Shown: positions 17,951 to 27,535 of the stretch, in pieces | Numbering within the stretch: the first letter of the stretch is position 1 | Layout: each line of letters starts with the position of its first letter | Origin: Saccharomonospora xinjiangensis XJ-54 | Lineage (GTDB): Bacteria > Actinomycetota > Actinomycetes > Mycobacteriales > Pseudonocardiaceae | Assembly: GCF_000258175.1 (NCBI RefSeq) | Contig: NZ_JH636049.1 | Location: 3,821,482 to 3,885,481, forward strand | Reading direction: 5' to 3' | DNA length: 64,000 bases | Program-made: the position numbers and the translations under genes | The notes under the pieces: model-generated | Seen by the model: the letters and a program-made list of their open reading frames with translations, nothing else | Databases searched by the model: none | What the model was told of the DNA's origin: nothing

Positions 17951-18075
17951 GGAATCCCCCCAAGACGAATCCGCGATGCCATAGTAGCCGCGTGATCACA
18001 GTCAGCTATGACGGGCTGTCACCTCTACGTCAGCCACTTCAGCGCGGCGATCACAATCGTTGATCAGCCCGCCCG

Positions 18076-18849
18076 TCACGGCGTGCGTTCCCAGCCTCGC
18101 CTCGGCACCGTTGTTCCGAGCGTGGTGTCGCGGCTGCGGTAGACGATGTAGGGCCGGGTCAGGTAGCCGAGCGGCATCGAGAAGACATGCACGAGGCGGC
18201 TGAACGGCCAGAACGCGAACAGGGCGAGAGCGGCGATCGCGTGGAGCTGGAAGCCCAGTGTGGCCTCGGCCATGAGTCCCGGCTCCGGCTGGAACGCGAA
18301 GATCGAACGGAACCACGGCGAGACCGTCTCCCGGTAGTCGTGGGGAGTCTCCGTCAGGTTGCCGAGCACCGTGGTGCCGAGACCGAGCACGATCGTGCCG
18401 ACCAGCAGCACGTACATCGCCTTGTCGTTGCGCGTTGTGGCCGAGAAGACCGGGCCGACCGTGCGCCGCCGGTACACGAGGATGGCGGCGCCTGCGAGGG
18501 TCGCGACACCCGCGACGACCCCGAGTGCCACCGCGAGGACGTGGTAGGTCTCCTGCCCGATGCCCACCGCCTCCGTCCACGACTTCGGCACGAGCAGGCC
18601 GCCGACGTGCCCGAGGAAGACCACGAGGATTCCGAAGTGGAACAGCGGGCTGCCCAGCCGCAGCAGCCGGTTCTCATACAGCTCGGAGGATCGGGTGGTC
18701 CAGCCGAACTTGTCGTAGCGGTAACGCCAGATGTGCCCGAGGACGAACACGGCCAGCGACACGTACGGAAGCACCACCCACAGCAGGATGTCGGCCGTGC
18801 CGAGGTCGGCCACCTGCCGGATCGCGGAGAGAACGGAAAGGCGGCTCAT
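18076..18849 (-). CDS. narI: Respiratory nitrate reductase gamma subunit (cytochrome b)
   Basis: NarI is the membrane cytochrome b that oxidises quinol and passes electrons to NarH and NarG. The 257-residue protein has five hydrophobic segments, the first being ILLWVVLPYVSLAVFVLGHI. Candidate haem ligands are His residues in LFHFGILVVFLGHVGG and in GFQLHAIAALALFAFW. The ATG overlaps the narJ stop (ATGA). It is the last gene of narGHJI, which together turn nitrate into nitrite at the membrane and add to the proton gradient when oxygen is low. Confidence 0.96.
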   Translation of the reverse strand: MSRLSVLSAIRQVADLGTADILLWVVLPYVSLAVFVLGHIWRYRYDKFGWTTRSSELYENRLLRLGSPLFHFGILVVFLGHVGGLLVPKSWTEAVGIGQETYHVLAVALGVVAGVATLAGAAILVYRRRTVGPVFSATTRNDKAMYVLLVGTIVLGLGTTVLGNLTETPHDYRETVSPWFRSIFAFQPEPGLMAEATLGFQLHAIAALALFAFWPFSRLVHVFSMPLGYLTRPYIVYRSRDTTLGTTVPRRGWERTP

Positions 18850-19511
18850 ACCGTGGCTCCTCCCTGGGCGCGCGCTGCCGGTCCCGCGGGGCTCGCCGCG
18901 CTATACGGGCCGAGACCGACCTCTTCTTCCGGTGGACCGTTCTCCGCGATCCGCGCGACCAGCGCTCGTTCCCGCCTGCTGAGTTTCGGCAGTGTGCGCG
19001 ACAGCGACTCCAGCACCGCGAACCAGGGGGAGCCGTGTTCGCGCAGCCCCAGCCGCAGCAGCTCGACACCGGCGCGGTACTCGGTGAGCAGCCGCCGTCC
19101 TGCCTCGAAGTCCACGGTCGCGCCGAATTCCAGCACCACGGCGAGGTGGTCGGGCAGTTCCGTCGGCGCGATCCGGTATCCCGCCACCCGGTACGCGTGC
19201 TGGAAACGCAGCAGCGCCATCCCCCTGGCCCGGGTGTCGCCGTGGCGGAAGTACGTGAGGAAGAGGCTGAACCGCTTGCGGTGGTCGAACGTGTCCACGT
19301 AATCGGCTGCCAGCGCGGCCGGTGGGGTGGTGTCGAGGTGCGAGCAGAGCGTCAGCAGCGGGCCGCCCACCTCGCAGGGCAGGTTCTCGGCCGCCCTGCA
19401 CAGCAGAGGCAGCCGCTCCCGCAGCCGCCCGTCGGGGTAGTCGAGCAGCAGCGACTGCACCTGCCAGGCAAGGGCTGTGCGGCGGTCGGCGTCGGCGAGC
19501 GCGGTCGTCAT
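18846..19511 (-). CDS. narJ: Nitrate reductase assembly chaperone NarJ
   Basis: NarJ is a cytoplasmic chaperone that holds apo-NarGH while the molybdenum cofactor and Fe-S clusters are inserted and before NarI binds. The 221-residue all-helical protein has the family pattern LLLDYPDGRLRERLPLL near the N-terminus, then DYVDTFDHRKRFSLFLTYFRHGDTRARG. Length is normal for actinobacterial NarJ. It overlaps narH upstream and narI downstream, each by four bases, so it is made with the enzyme subunits. Confidence 0.95.
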   Translation of the reverse strand: MTTALADADRRTALAWQVQSLLLDYPDGRLRERLPLLCRAAENLPCEVGGPLLTLCSHLDTTPPAALAADYVDTFDHRKRFSLFLTYFRHGDTRARGMALLRFQHAYRVAGYRIAPTELPDHLAVVLEFGATVDFEAGRRLLTEYRAGVELLRLGLREHGSPWFAVLESLSRTLPKLSRRERALVARIAENGPPEEEVGLGPYSAASPAGPAARAQGGATV

Positions 19512-21229
19512 GGTTTCGGCTCCGTCTCCGCGTTCGGATCACCGCCCGCGTCCTTCGCCTGTCCACCACCCGCCTGTCCGCCGTCGTCGCGCGGCGGGAA
19601 GAGACCGGGAGGCCGTCCCTTGCCGTCCCAGTTCAGCAGGTTCATCCGATTCTGCTTGTCCATCGGCGCCGCGGGGGTGTCGCTCGTCTGCCGCGACCGC
19701 AGGGCTTCGTAGTTCTCCACGGCCAGCGGAGTGACGCCGCCCGACGACTCGCCGAACGGGCCCCACCCGCCCATCCCGGGGCCGCCTTCGTAGTCGAGGC
19801 TGCACTCGGTGGCCAGCTCCTCAAGTCCGTGCGCCTGCTCGGCGTGTGCGGGCGGGATCACGTAGCGCTCGTCGTACTTCGCCAGCGCCAGCAATCGATA
19901 CATGTCGTACATCCGCTCGCCGGTCATTCCCACCCGCGCCGGGATGTTCTCGTCCGGTTCCCTGCCGAGGTTGATGTCACGCATGTAGCTGCGCATCGCC
20001 GCCATCCTGCGCAGCACGTCGTTGACGGGATCGGGATCACCGGCGGTGAACAGCTCGGCCAGGTACTCCACGGGGATGCGCAGGGCGTCGATGGCGGCGA
20101 AGAGATTGCCGTGGTCCTCGGCGTCGTGCCCGGTGTCGCGCACGACATCGACGACGGGCGACAGCGGCGGGATGTAGAACACCATGGGCATCGTGCGGTA
20201 CTCGGGGTGCAGCGGCAGCGCCACCCGGTAGGTGTTGATCAGGTGGTACACCGGTGAGCGTTGCGCGGCCTCGATCCAGTCGTGCGGGATGCCCGAACGC
20301 TCCGCCGCCGCCACCACGTCAGGGTCGTTCGGGTCGAGCAGAAGTTCCTGTTGCGCGCGCAGCAGGTCCTGTTCCGGCGCGCACGCGGCCTCGGTGACCC
20401 GATCGACGTCGTAGAGGACGAGACCGATGTAGCGCAGCCGCCCCACGCACGTCTCCGCGCACACCGTGGGCAGCCCGACCTCCACGCGGGGGAAGCAGAA
20501 GGTGCACTTCTCGGCCTTGCCGGTGCGGTGGTTGAAGTACACCTTCTTGTAGGGGCAGCCGGTGACGCACATGCGCCAGCCCCGGCAGCGGTCCTGATCG
20601 ACGAGCACGATGCCGTCCTCGGTGCGCTTGTAGATCGCGCCGGAGGGACACGAGGCCGCACACGACGGGTTGAGGCAGTGCTCGCAGATCCGGGGCAGGT
20701 AGAACATGAACGTGCGCTCGAACTCGAACTTGACCTTCTCGGAGAGTTTCGCCACGAGCGGGTCGTCGGGTCCGTGCTCGGGCGCGCCTGCGAGATCGTC
20801 GTCCCAGTTCGCCGACCAGGTGATCGCCGTCTCCTTGCCGCTGATCAGCGATCGCGGCCTCGCGACGGGGACGTCGTCCTGGGCGGGGGCGTCGGTGAGG
20901 GTGGCGTAGTCGTAGGTCCAGGGTTCGTAGTAATCCCTGATGTTCGGCAGCTTCGGGTTGCTGAAGATCGTGAGAAGCTTGCGCAACCGGCCGCCCGCTT
21001 TCAGCCGCAGCCGTCCCTTCCGGTTCAGCTCCCAGCCGCCCTGCCAGCGCGACTGGTCCTCGTAGGTGCGGGGATAACCCTGGCCAGGGCGGGTTTCGAC
21101 GTTGTTGAACCACACGTACTCCACCCCGGAGCGATTGGTCCACGCCTGCTTGCACGTCACCGAGCACGTGTGGCACCCGATGCACTTGTCGAGGTTCATC
21201 ACCATCGCGAGCTGTGCCATGACCCGCAT
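19508..21229 (-). CDS. narH: Respiratory nitrate reductase beta subunit (Fe-S)
   Basis: NarH carries one 3Fe-4S and three 4Fe-4S clusters and wires NarI to NarG. Cluster motifs are CIGCHTCSVTCKQAW near the N-terminus, then CEHCLNPSCAASCPSG, CRGWRMCVTGCPYKK with the Trp typical of the 3Fe-4S site, and CTFCFPRVEVGLPTVCAETC. The frame is open to 22723, but the true start is ATG 21229: it overlaps the narG TGA and follows AGGAGGTGA with a normal spacing. The 573 residues are somewhat longer than enterobacterial NarH because of a Pro/Gly-rich tail. Confidence 0.96.
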   Translation of the reverse strand: MRVMAQLAMVMNLDKCIGCHTCSVTCKQAWTNRSGVEYVWFNNVETRPGQGYPRTYEDQSRWQGGWELNRKGRLRLKAGGRLRKLLTIFSNPKLPNIRDYYEPWTYDYATLTDAPAQDDVPVARPRSLISGKETAITWSANWDDDLAGAPEHGPDDPLVAKLSEKVKFEFERTFMFYLPRICEHCLNPSCAASCPSGAIYKRTEDGIVLVDQDRCRGWRMCVTGCPYKKVYFNHRTGKAEKCTFCFPRVEVGLPTVCAETCVGRLRYIGLVLYDVDRVTEAACAPEQDLLRAQQELLLDPNDPDVVAAAERSGIPHDWIEAAQRSPVYHLINTYRVALPLHPEYRTMPMVFYIPPLSPVVDVVRDTGHDAEDHGNLFAAIDALRIPVEYLAELFTAGDPDPVNDVLRRMAAMRSYMRDINLGREPDENIPARVGMTGERMYDMYRLLALAKYDERYVIPPAHAEQAHGLEELATECSLDYEGGPGMGGWGPFGESSGGVTPLAVENYEALRSRQTSDTPAAPMDKQNRMNLLNWDGKGRPPGLFPPRDDGGQAGGGQAKDAGGDPNAETEPKP

Positions 21230-24200
21230 CAGTAGGTCACCTCCTGGCCGCGCCTGCGGATGACGGTGATCTCGTCGCGCTGGTTGCCCGTCGGGCCGAG
21301 GTAGTTGAACGCGAAGGACAGTTGCGCGTACCCGCCGACCAGGTGCGTCGGTTTGATCAGCAGGCGGGTCAGCGAGTTGTGGATACCGCCGCGCTTGCCG
21401 GTCGTCTCGGTCTTCGGCACGTCGATGAGCCGTTCCTGCGCGTGGTACATGTAGACGGTCCCGCGCGGCATACGGTGGGTGACGATCGCGCGGGCCACCA
21501 CGACGCCGTTGCGGTTCACCGCCTCGATCCAGTCGTTGTCGGAGACCCCGATCGCCTCGGCGTCCTCCACGGACATCCAGATGGTCGGCCCGCCCCGCGA
21601 GAGGCTGAGCATGAACAGGTTGTCCTGGTACTCGGAGTGGATCGACCACTTGCTGTGCGGCGTGAGGTATCGCACGGCGAGCCCGTTCGCGCTGTGCTCG
21701 CCGGGCCGGGGATCGGAGAACAGGGCGGTGAGGTCGAGCGGAGGCCGGAACACTGGCAGGTTTTCGCCGAGTTCGGCCATCCATTCGTGGTCGAGGTAGA
21801 AGTGCTGGCGCCCGGTGAGGGTGTGCCACGGTTTGCCGCGCTCGACGTTGATGGTGAAGGGTGCGTACCGCCTGCCCCCGGCTTCCGAGCCCGACCACTC
21901 GGGAGACGTGATCACCGGAACCGGCGCGCTCTGCGTGTCGGCGAACGTGACGAGCTTGCCCTCGTGCTCGGCGGCCAGGTCCGCGAGGCGGACACCGGTG
22001 CGCTGTTCGAGCGCCTCGAAACCCTGTGTCGCGAGCCGCCCGTTGGTGGTGCCCGACAGCGCGAGGATGGCTTCGCACATGTCCACCTCGCGGGCCAGCG
22101 AGGGCCGCCCGTGCGCGGGTCCACCCCGGACCGTCCCGTTCTTCTCCCGCAGGTAGGCGATCTCCCGATCGACGGTGAACGTGACCCCCTTCGTGGTCGC
22201 GCCGTGGGAGTCGAGCAGCGGTCCCAGCGCGTTCATCTTCGCCGCGACGGCGGTGTAGTCGCGCTCGACGACGGTGAGTCTCGGCATCGTCAGTCCCGGG
22301 ATCGGGGCGCACTCGCCCTTCTTCCAGTCCCGCACGACGCCGCGTGGTGTGGCGAGTTCGTCGGCGGTGTCGTGCATCAGGGGAGTGGCCACGATGTCGC
22401 GGCGGGTGCCGAGGTGGGTGGCGGCCAGCGCGCTGAACTTCTCCGCGATCGCCTGGAAGGCAGCCCAGTCCGAGCGGGTCTGCCACGGCGGTGCGATGGC
22501 CGGGTTGAACGAGTGGACGAACGGGTGCATGTCGGTGGTGTTGAGGTCGTGCTTCTCGTACCAGGTGGCCGACGGCAACACCACGTCGGAGAACAGAGTC
22601 GTGCTCGTCATGCGGAAGTCCAGCGACAGCAGCAGGTCGAGCTTGCCGACCGGGGCGTCGTCGCGCCAGACGACCTCGCGAGGGCGGGCGTGTGGCGGCA
22701 CCTCCTCGGCCCGCAGTGAGCAATCCGTGCCCAGCAGGTGTCTCAGGAAGTACTCGTTGCCCTTGGCCGACGAGCCGAGCAGGTTCGCGCGCCAGACGTC
22801 CAGCACCTTCGGATGGTTCTGCGGTGCGTCGGGGTCGTCGCAGGCGAAGCCGAGCCTGCCCTCCTTCAGTTCCTCCACGACGTGCTCGACGGGGTCACGC
22901 CCTGAGGCTTCGGCCTCGTCGGCGAGGTCGAGCGGGTTGCGGTCGAAGGTCGGTGCGCTCGGCATCCAGCCCATGCGAGTGGACCGCGAGAGCAGGTCCG
23001 AGGTGGTCAGTCCCGCCAGCGTTCCCCGCGCTGTGGCGGCGGTGTGGGCGTTCGCGCCGGAGTGGTCGTAGCGGAACTGGTCGGTGTGCAGGTACCAGTA
23101 GGCGGTCTGGATGGTCTGCCTGGGTGGGCGCGACCAGTCGAGCGCGAACGCGAGTGAACTCCAGCCGGTGATCGGGCGGCACTTCTCCTGCCCGACGTAG
23201 TGGGCCCAGCCGCCGCCGTTGACGCCCTGCCCTCCGGTGAGCATCGTGAGCGTGAGGAACGCTCGGTAGATCGTGTCCGAGTGGAACCAGTGGTTCGTGC
23301 CCGCACCCATGATGATCATCGAACGGCCGCCGGTGGCCTCGGCGTTGGCGGCGAACTCCCGGCCGATGCGCGCCGCAGCCACGGCCGGTACACCGGTGAT
23401 CCTCTCCTGCCAGGCAGGTGTGTAGGGCGAATCGGCGTCGTCGTAGCCGGTCGGCCAGTCACCGGGCAGCCCGTCGCGCCCCACCCCGTACTGCGCGAGC
23501 AGGAGGTCGAACACGGTGGTCACGAGCTTTCCCGCCACGCGCCGCACCGGGACTCCCCTGCGGAGCACCCCCGGCCCCGAGCCGGTTGCGCGTTCGGCGC
23601 CGTTTCGCGTGCCGTCGCGTCCATCGTCGGGCACGGCATCGGACACGGCATCGGACACGGGGTCGAAGCGCGGCAGCAGCACGGGCACCGAGCCGGCTCC
23701 TTCACCCGCGAGCGACAGCAGCGGGTCGATCTCGCCGAGATCGAGGTTCCACCGGCCCGCGCCCTCGTCGCCGTAGCGGAAGCCGACGGAACCGTTGGGC
23801 ACCACGGGTTCGCCGGTGACCGCGTCGAGCAGCACGGTCTTGAACGCCGCGTGCTCGTCGGTGTCCGCGCCCTGCCCTGTGCCTTTGCCCTCCGCGTCGG
23901 CGCCGACATCGTTCGTGAGGTCGGCCGCCGTGAGGAACTTGCCCGGCACGTAGCCGTCGCCGTGCTCGTCGAGCCGGACGAGGAACGGCAGATCGGTGAA
24001 GCGCTTGACGTAGTCGGCGAAGCCGGGCACGAGCCGTTCGACGAAGAACTCCCGCAACACCACGTGGCCCATCGCCATGGCCAGCGCGCCGTCGGTGCCG
24101 GGCCGCACGGCGAGCCAGTCGTCGGCGAACTTGACGTTGTCGGCGTAGTCGGGCGACACCGCGACCACCTTCTGGCCCCGGTAGCGGGCCTCGACCATCC

Positions 24201-25038
24201 AGTGCGCGTCCGGAGTGCGGGTGACGGGAAGGTTCGAACCCCACATGATCAAATACCCGGCATCCCACCAGTCACCGGATTCCGGAACGTCGGTCTGGTC
24301 GCCGAACACCTGCGGCGACGCGACCGGCAGGTCGGCGTACCAGTCGTAGAACGACAGCATCGGCGCGCCGATCAGCGAGAGGAACCGCGACCCCGAGGCG
24401 TAGGAGACCATGGACATGGCGGGAATCGGGGAGAAACCGGCGATCCGATCGGGGCCGTATCGGGCGATCGTGTACACGTGGGCGGCGGCCACCAGCTCCG
24501 TTGCCTCGTCCCAACTGGCCCTGACCAGACCGCCGTGTCCGCGTGCGGACTTGTAGCGACGGGCGAGTTCGGGGTCCTCCACGATCCGCGCCCACGCGGC
24601 GACGGGATCGCCGGTGTCCCGGCGTGCCTGCCGGTACATCTCCAGCAGCACCCCGCGAACGTAGGGGTAGCGCACCCGCGTGGGGGAGTAGGTGTACCAC
24701 GAGAACGCCGCTCCGCGAGGACAGCCCCGGGGCTCGTACTCCGGCCGGTCGGGGCCGACGGAAGGGTAGTCGGTCTGCTGGGACTCCCACGTGATGATCC
24801 CGTCGGAGACGTAGACCTTCCACGAACACGACCCCGTGCAGTTCACGCCGTGGGTTGAGCGCACGACCTTGTCGTGGCTCCAGCGATCACGGTAGAAGGT
24901 GTCGGCCCGTCTCCCCCCGACGTGTTCGATGGTGCGGCGGTCGTCGGACACCGTCGCGCGCGTGAAGTAGCGGCGGGTGCGCACGAGGGCGTCCGTCAGT
25001 TCGCTGTCCAGTCCGGGTTTGTCAGCCGCGGTGCTCAT
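21229..25038 (-). CDS. narG: Respiratory nitrate reductase alpha subunit (molybdenum)
   Basis: NarG holds the bis-MGD molybdenum site where nitrate is reduced, plus one 4Fe-4S cluster. The 1269-residue protein has the His-Cys cluster motif HGVNCTGSCSW, followed about 34 residues later by RGCPRGAAFSWY, and the molybdopterin segment NLPVTRTPDAHWMVEARYRG. A linker of about 50 residues rich in Asp, Gly and Arg (around residues 455-505, FDPVSDAVSDAVPDDG and onward) looks like a lineage-specific insertion. There is no Tat-type signal peptide, so the active site faces the cytoplasm, as in NarGHI. The start ATG follows AAAGGGG. narK lies 100 bases upstream on the same strand. Confidence 0.97.
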   Translation of the reverse strand: MSTAADKPGLDSELTDALVRTRRYFTRATVSDDRRTIEHVGGRRADTFYRDRWSHDKVVRSTHGVNCTGSCSWKVYVSDGIITWESQQTDYPSVGPDRPEYEPRGCPRGAAFSWYTYSPTRVRYPYVRGVLLEMYRQARRDTGDPVAAWARIVEDPELARRYKSARGHGGLVRASWDEATELVAAAHVYTIARYGPDRIAGFSPIPAMSMVSYASGSRFLSLIGAPMLSFYDWYADLPVASPQVFGDQTDVPESGDWWDAGYLIMWGSNLPVTRTPDAHWMVEARYRGQKVVAVSPDYADNVKFADDWLAVRPGTDGALAMAMGHVVLREFFVERLVPGFADYVKRFTDLPFLVRLDEHGDGYVPGKFLTAADLTNDVGADAEGKGTGQGADTDEHAAFKTVLLDAVTGEPVVPNGSVGFRYGDEGAGRWNLDLGEIDPLLSLAGEGAGSVPVLLPRFDPVSDAVSDAVPDDGRDGTRNGAERATGSGPGVLRRGVPVRRVAGKLVTTVFDLLLAQYGVGRDGLPGDWPTGYDDADSPYTPAWQERITGVPAVAAARIGREFAANAEATGGRSMIIMGAGTNHWFHSDTIYRAFLTLTMLTGGQGVNGGGWAHYVGQEKCRPITGWSSLAFALDWSRPPRQTIQTAYWYLHTDQFRYDHSGANAHTAATARGTLAGLTTSDLLSRSTRMGWMPSAPTFDRNPLDLADEAEASGRDPVEHVVEELKEGRLGFACDDPDAPQNHPKVLDVWRANLLGSSAKGNEYFLRHLLGTDCSLRAEEVPPHARPREVVWRDDAPVGKLDLLLSLDFRMTSTTLFSDVVLPSATWYEKHDLNTTDMHPFVHSFNPAIAPPWQTRSDWAAFQAIAEKFSALAATHLGTRRDIVATPLMHDTADELATPRGVVRDWKKGECAPIPGLTMPRLTVVERDYTAVAAKMNALGPLLDSHGATTKGVTFTVDREIAYLREKNGTVRGGPAHGRPSLAREVDMCEAILALSGTTNGRLATQGFEALEQRTGVRLADLAAEHEGKLVTFADTQSAPVPVITSPEWSGSEAGGRRYAPFTINVERGKPWHTLTGRQHFYLDHEWMAELGENLPVFRPPLDLTALFSDPRPGEHSANGLAVRYLTPHSKWSIHSEYQDNLFMLSLSRGGPTIWMSVEDAEAIGVSDNDWIEAVNRNGVVVARAIVTHRMPRGTVYMYHAQERLIDVPKTETTGKRGGIHNSLTRLLIKPTHLVGGYAQLSFAFNYLGPTGNQRDEITVIRRRGQEVTY

Positions 25039-25138
25039 CGGGCGGCCCCTTTCGGCGAACGGGGACGATCTTGCCGCCTTGGCGCTTCTCGACCATAGCG
25101 ACGGAAAGGGGGGACCGCAGTGCGTGTCGCATGGGGGT

Positions 25139-26377
25139 TCACGGTGTGCCTGCCGCCGCCTGGTGGGCTCGCACGCCGCGCCGGACGACCGTGAGGACGA
25201 AGACCAGCATCCCCGCCGCCACGACGGACAGCGCGGCCAGCCCGACCGTGTACGAGCCGAGCAGCCCGTACACGGCTCCCATCACCAGTGGTGGAACGAA
25301 CCCACCGAGGCCACCTGCCGCGCCGACCACTCCGGTCACGCCGCCGACCCGCTCGGCGGGGGTCAACAGCGGCACGAGTGCGAACACCGCGCCCGTGCCG
25401 AGTCCGAGCCCCGCGGCCATGGACAGGAAAGCCACGGTGCCCAGCGGCATCAGCGATGGTGTGAACGACTGGATCGCCGCTCCCGCGGCGACCACGGCCA
25501 TCGACACGGAGAACACCACGATCGGGCCGAGCCTGTCGGACAACCAGCCGCCAACCGGGCGCATGATCACCGCAACCACCACGAACCCCGCCATGCGGTT
25601 CGCCGCGTCCGATTCCGCCAGCGCGTACGCCGTCTCCAGGTAGGCGGGCAGGTACACCGAGAACGCGACGTAGCCGCCGAAGGCCACGGCGTAGAGCGCG
25701 GAAGCCTGCCATGTCACCGGCATCCGCAGGATCGTGCGTAGCCTGCGGCTCAGCGGCTCGCCGTGCGAGGTGCGTCCTGGCGGGTCCCGCAGCAACAGCG
25801 TGGCGACAGCGGCGTAGACCGCGAGGCACACCGCTGTCACCACGAACGGCGTCGGCTGTCCCCACAGATCGACGAGCGTCACCGTGGTGAGCGCACCGAT
25901 GGCGGTGCCGCCCATGCCGACGCCGTAGATCCCGTTGGCGAGGCCCCTGCGATGTGGAGGGAACCAGGCGTTGACGAACGGGATGCCCACGGCGAACACG
26001 GTGCCGCCGATGCCGAGCACGAATCCGCCGACGAGCAGCGCGGCCAGCGAGGTGTCGCCCGCGAAGCCGAGGAACAGCACCGGCACGATCGTCGCCACGG
26101 ACACGAGGGGGAACATACGGCGCCCGCCGTACCGGTCGGTGAGTGCGCCGATCGGGATGCGGCCGAGCGACCCGACCACCACAGGCACCGCGACCACGAG
26201 AGACTTCTCGAAGGCACTGAGCCCCAACTCGCGGGACAGCGCGGGGGCGAGCGGACTGAGCAGCGACCACGCCCAGAAGTTGAGCGCGAAGCCGAGTGTG
26301 GCCAGCACGAGCATAAGAACCGGACCACCACGTGAGGTGGTGGGGACCTGTTCCGTTCCCGCCTGCGATGCCCTCAT
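25139..26377 (-). CDS. narK: Nitrate/nitrite transporter NarK
   Basis: This 412-residue major facilitator protein has the nitrate porter signatures: LGFALNFWAWSLLSPLAP in the first helix, GALTDRYGGRRMFP in the first loop, and the Gly-rich helices VGGFVLGIGGTVFAVGIPFV and ANGIYGVGMGGTAIGA. It brings nitrate in and may export nitrite. I choose ATG 26377, preceded by GGGGGACGG, rather than the open frame to 26554, whose Pro/Ser-rich codons look non-coding. It heads a narK-narGHJI cluster, all on the minus strand. Confidence 0.93.
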   Translation of the reverse strand: MRASQAGTEQVPTTSRGGPVLMLVLATLGFALNFWAWSLLSPLAPALSRELGLSAFEKSLVVAVPVVVGSLGRIPIGALTDRYGGRRMFPLVSVATIVPVLFLGFAGDTSLAALLVGGFVLGIGGTVFAVGIPFVNAWFPPHRRGLANGIYGVGMGGTAIGALTTVTLVDLWGQPTPFVVTAVCLAVYAAVATLLLRDPPGRTSHGEPLSRRLRTILRMPVTWQASALYAVAFGGYVAFSVYLPAYLETAYALAESDAANRMAGFVVVAVIMRPVGGWLSDRLGPIVVFSVSMAVVAAGAAIQSFTPSLMPLGTVAFLSMAAGLGLGTGAVFALVPLLTPAERVGGVTGVVGAAGGLGGFVPPLVMGAVYGLLGSYTVGLAALSVVAAGMLVFVLTVVRRGVRAHQAAAGTP

Positions 26378-26676
26378 CACCGTCCCCCGAGTCCTGGTCG
26401 GCCTGCCCTGTCGCGTCCTCATCGTCGCGTCGGGTGAGGTCGCTCGCCACCGTGCGGAGCACACGGGTGAGGACAGCGTCGGCGGAGGCGGGCTCACCGT
26501 GGGTGGCAACACAGCAGGCCGGTGATGGTGAGCCGACAGGGCACAGGCCGACACGACGCCGACACGACTGAGCCCTCACCCGCCGTTCTCCTGCCCGATC
26601 GTGCCGAGTTCCGGCGAGCGTGATCGAGCGACGAGGTGGCGAGATGAGGGCTCAGTTGTCGCTGACGGCGTGTGCC
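26378..26676. other. Intergenic region upstream of narK, with a 12-bp inverted repeat
   Basis: No convincing gene is seen here. ACTGAGCCCTCA (26567-26578) recurs inverted as TGAGGGCTCAGT (26645-26656), 66 bases apart. A short direct repeat, CCGACACGAC, also occurs just before the first arm. The arms flank most of the space between the narK promoter side and the end of the secreted-protein gene. I see no clear FNR-type or DosR-type site. Confidence 0.5.
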
Positions 26677-27222
26677 TCAGTGCTTCCAGCCGTGGGTTTC
26701 GTTGATGTACCCCGAGTTCTGGTTGATGTTCTCGAGCTGGAAGATGCCGAGCAGGCCGGGGCAGCACTTGTCGCCGTCACCGTTGCCGTTGCCGTTGCCG
26801 TCGCCCGGGGTGCCGCAGACGAACCAGTGGCTGATCGTGGGGATGTTGCCGCCCTCGTTCAGCGGCGACCGCAGGTCCTCCCACGGCGGGTCGGCAGGCA
26901 GGCCGAGCGTTCCGGGAACGTACACGTTGTAGTTGGGGCCGCCCTTGACGACGATGCCGGTAACCTCCGTGCCCTCGGAGACGGACTCGATGGTCACGAA
27001 CTGGTCGTCCGGGCCTCCCCCGGTGTAGGTGAAGTCAACGCCGGGTGTCAGGATCTCGCCTTCGAGACCGGCATCCTCACACGTGGTGGCGTTGCCGGGG
27101 AAGACCGTGGCGCGCGGGTCCTCGGTCTGCGCGAGCGCGGGCGATCCGGTGACACCCACGGTGCCGAGTGCGAGAGCGATCACGGCCACGGTGCGGGCCA
27201 CCGTTTTCGGAAGCAATTTCAT
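26677..27222 (-). CDS. Secreted protein of unknown function
   Basis: The first ~31 residues form a signal peptide: KLLPK, a hydrophobic core AVIALALGTVGVTG and a likely cleavage after SPALA. The mature part is beta-rich (GVDFTYTGGGPDDQFVTIES, VVKGGPNYNVYVPG), with a motif ISHWFVC seen in many actinobacterial surface proteins. Next comes a short Gly-Asn-Asp repeat and a Cys pair (KCCPGLLG). Three or four cysteines suggest a disulfide in the mature form. GGAG lies seven bases before the ATG. No enzyme motif is recognised; a cell-surface or extracellular role is inferred. Confidence 0.8.
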   Translation of the reverse strand: MKLLPKTVARTVAVIALALGTVGVTGSPALAQTEDPRATVFPGNATTCEDAGLEGEILTPGVDFTYTGGGPDDQFVTIESVSEGTEVTGIVVKGGPNYNVYVPGTLGLPADPPWEDLRSPLNEGGNIPTISHWFVCGTPGDGNGNGNGDGDKCCPGLLGIFQLENINQNSGYINETHGWKH

Positions 27223-27535
27223 GCGTTTTCTCCGTATCGGGTGAATGTGCGATGTCGCGATGTGGCGACAAATCCGTTCCCGCTGAATGGGGATGTGGCG
27301 ATCCGTTCGGAAACGGCGAATCCGGCGCTAGCTCACCGTGTCGCGGAGGGCGACCTGAGTTTCCGCCCCGCCACCCTGGCGTGTGCCGACCCGCGCTGAC
27401 GGATGCCTGACCAGGTGATAATCGCTGATCACGGTCATGTGTTCCGGTGCGCGCCGTCCGATCGTGTTCTTCAACGTAATTCGAGAACGGCACTCCGAAA
27501 TGATTCACGGGAAAAGAGAGTGCGCGATCGGGTGA
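27223..27535. other. Intergenic region
   Basis: Between the secreted-protein gene and the YigZ-like gene. The base composition falls towards the middle. The region should hold the promoter of the secreted-protein gene on the minus strand. No RNA gene or clear hairpin is seen. Confidence 0.4.

Noticed and set aside
16139..17995. Plus-strand frames over the DUF262 gene
   Set aside because: They are shadows of the DUF262 frame, which has a clear DGQQR motif and ribosome-binding site.
21230..22723. N-terminal extension of the narH frame
   Set aside because: The frame is open but lies across narG and reads as Arg/His-rich non-coding sequence; ATG 21229 has a proper ribosome-binding site and the family N-terminus.
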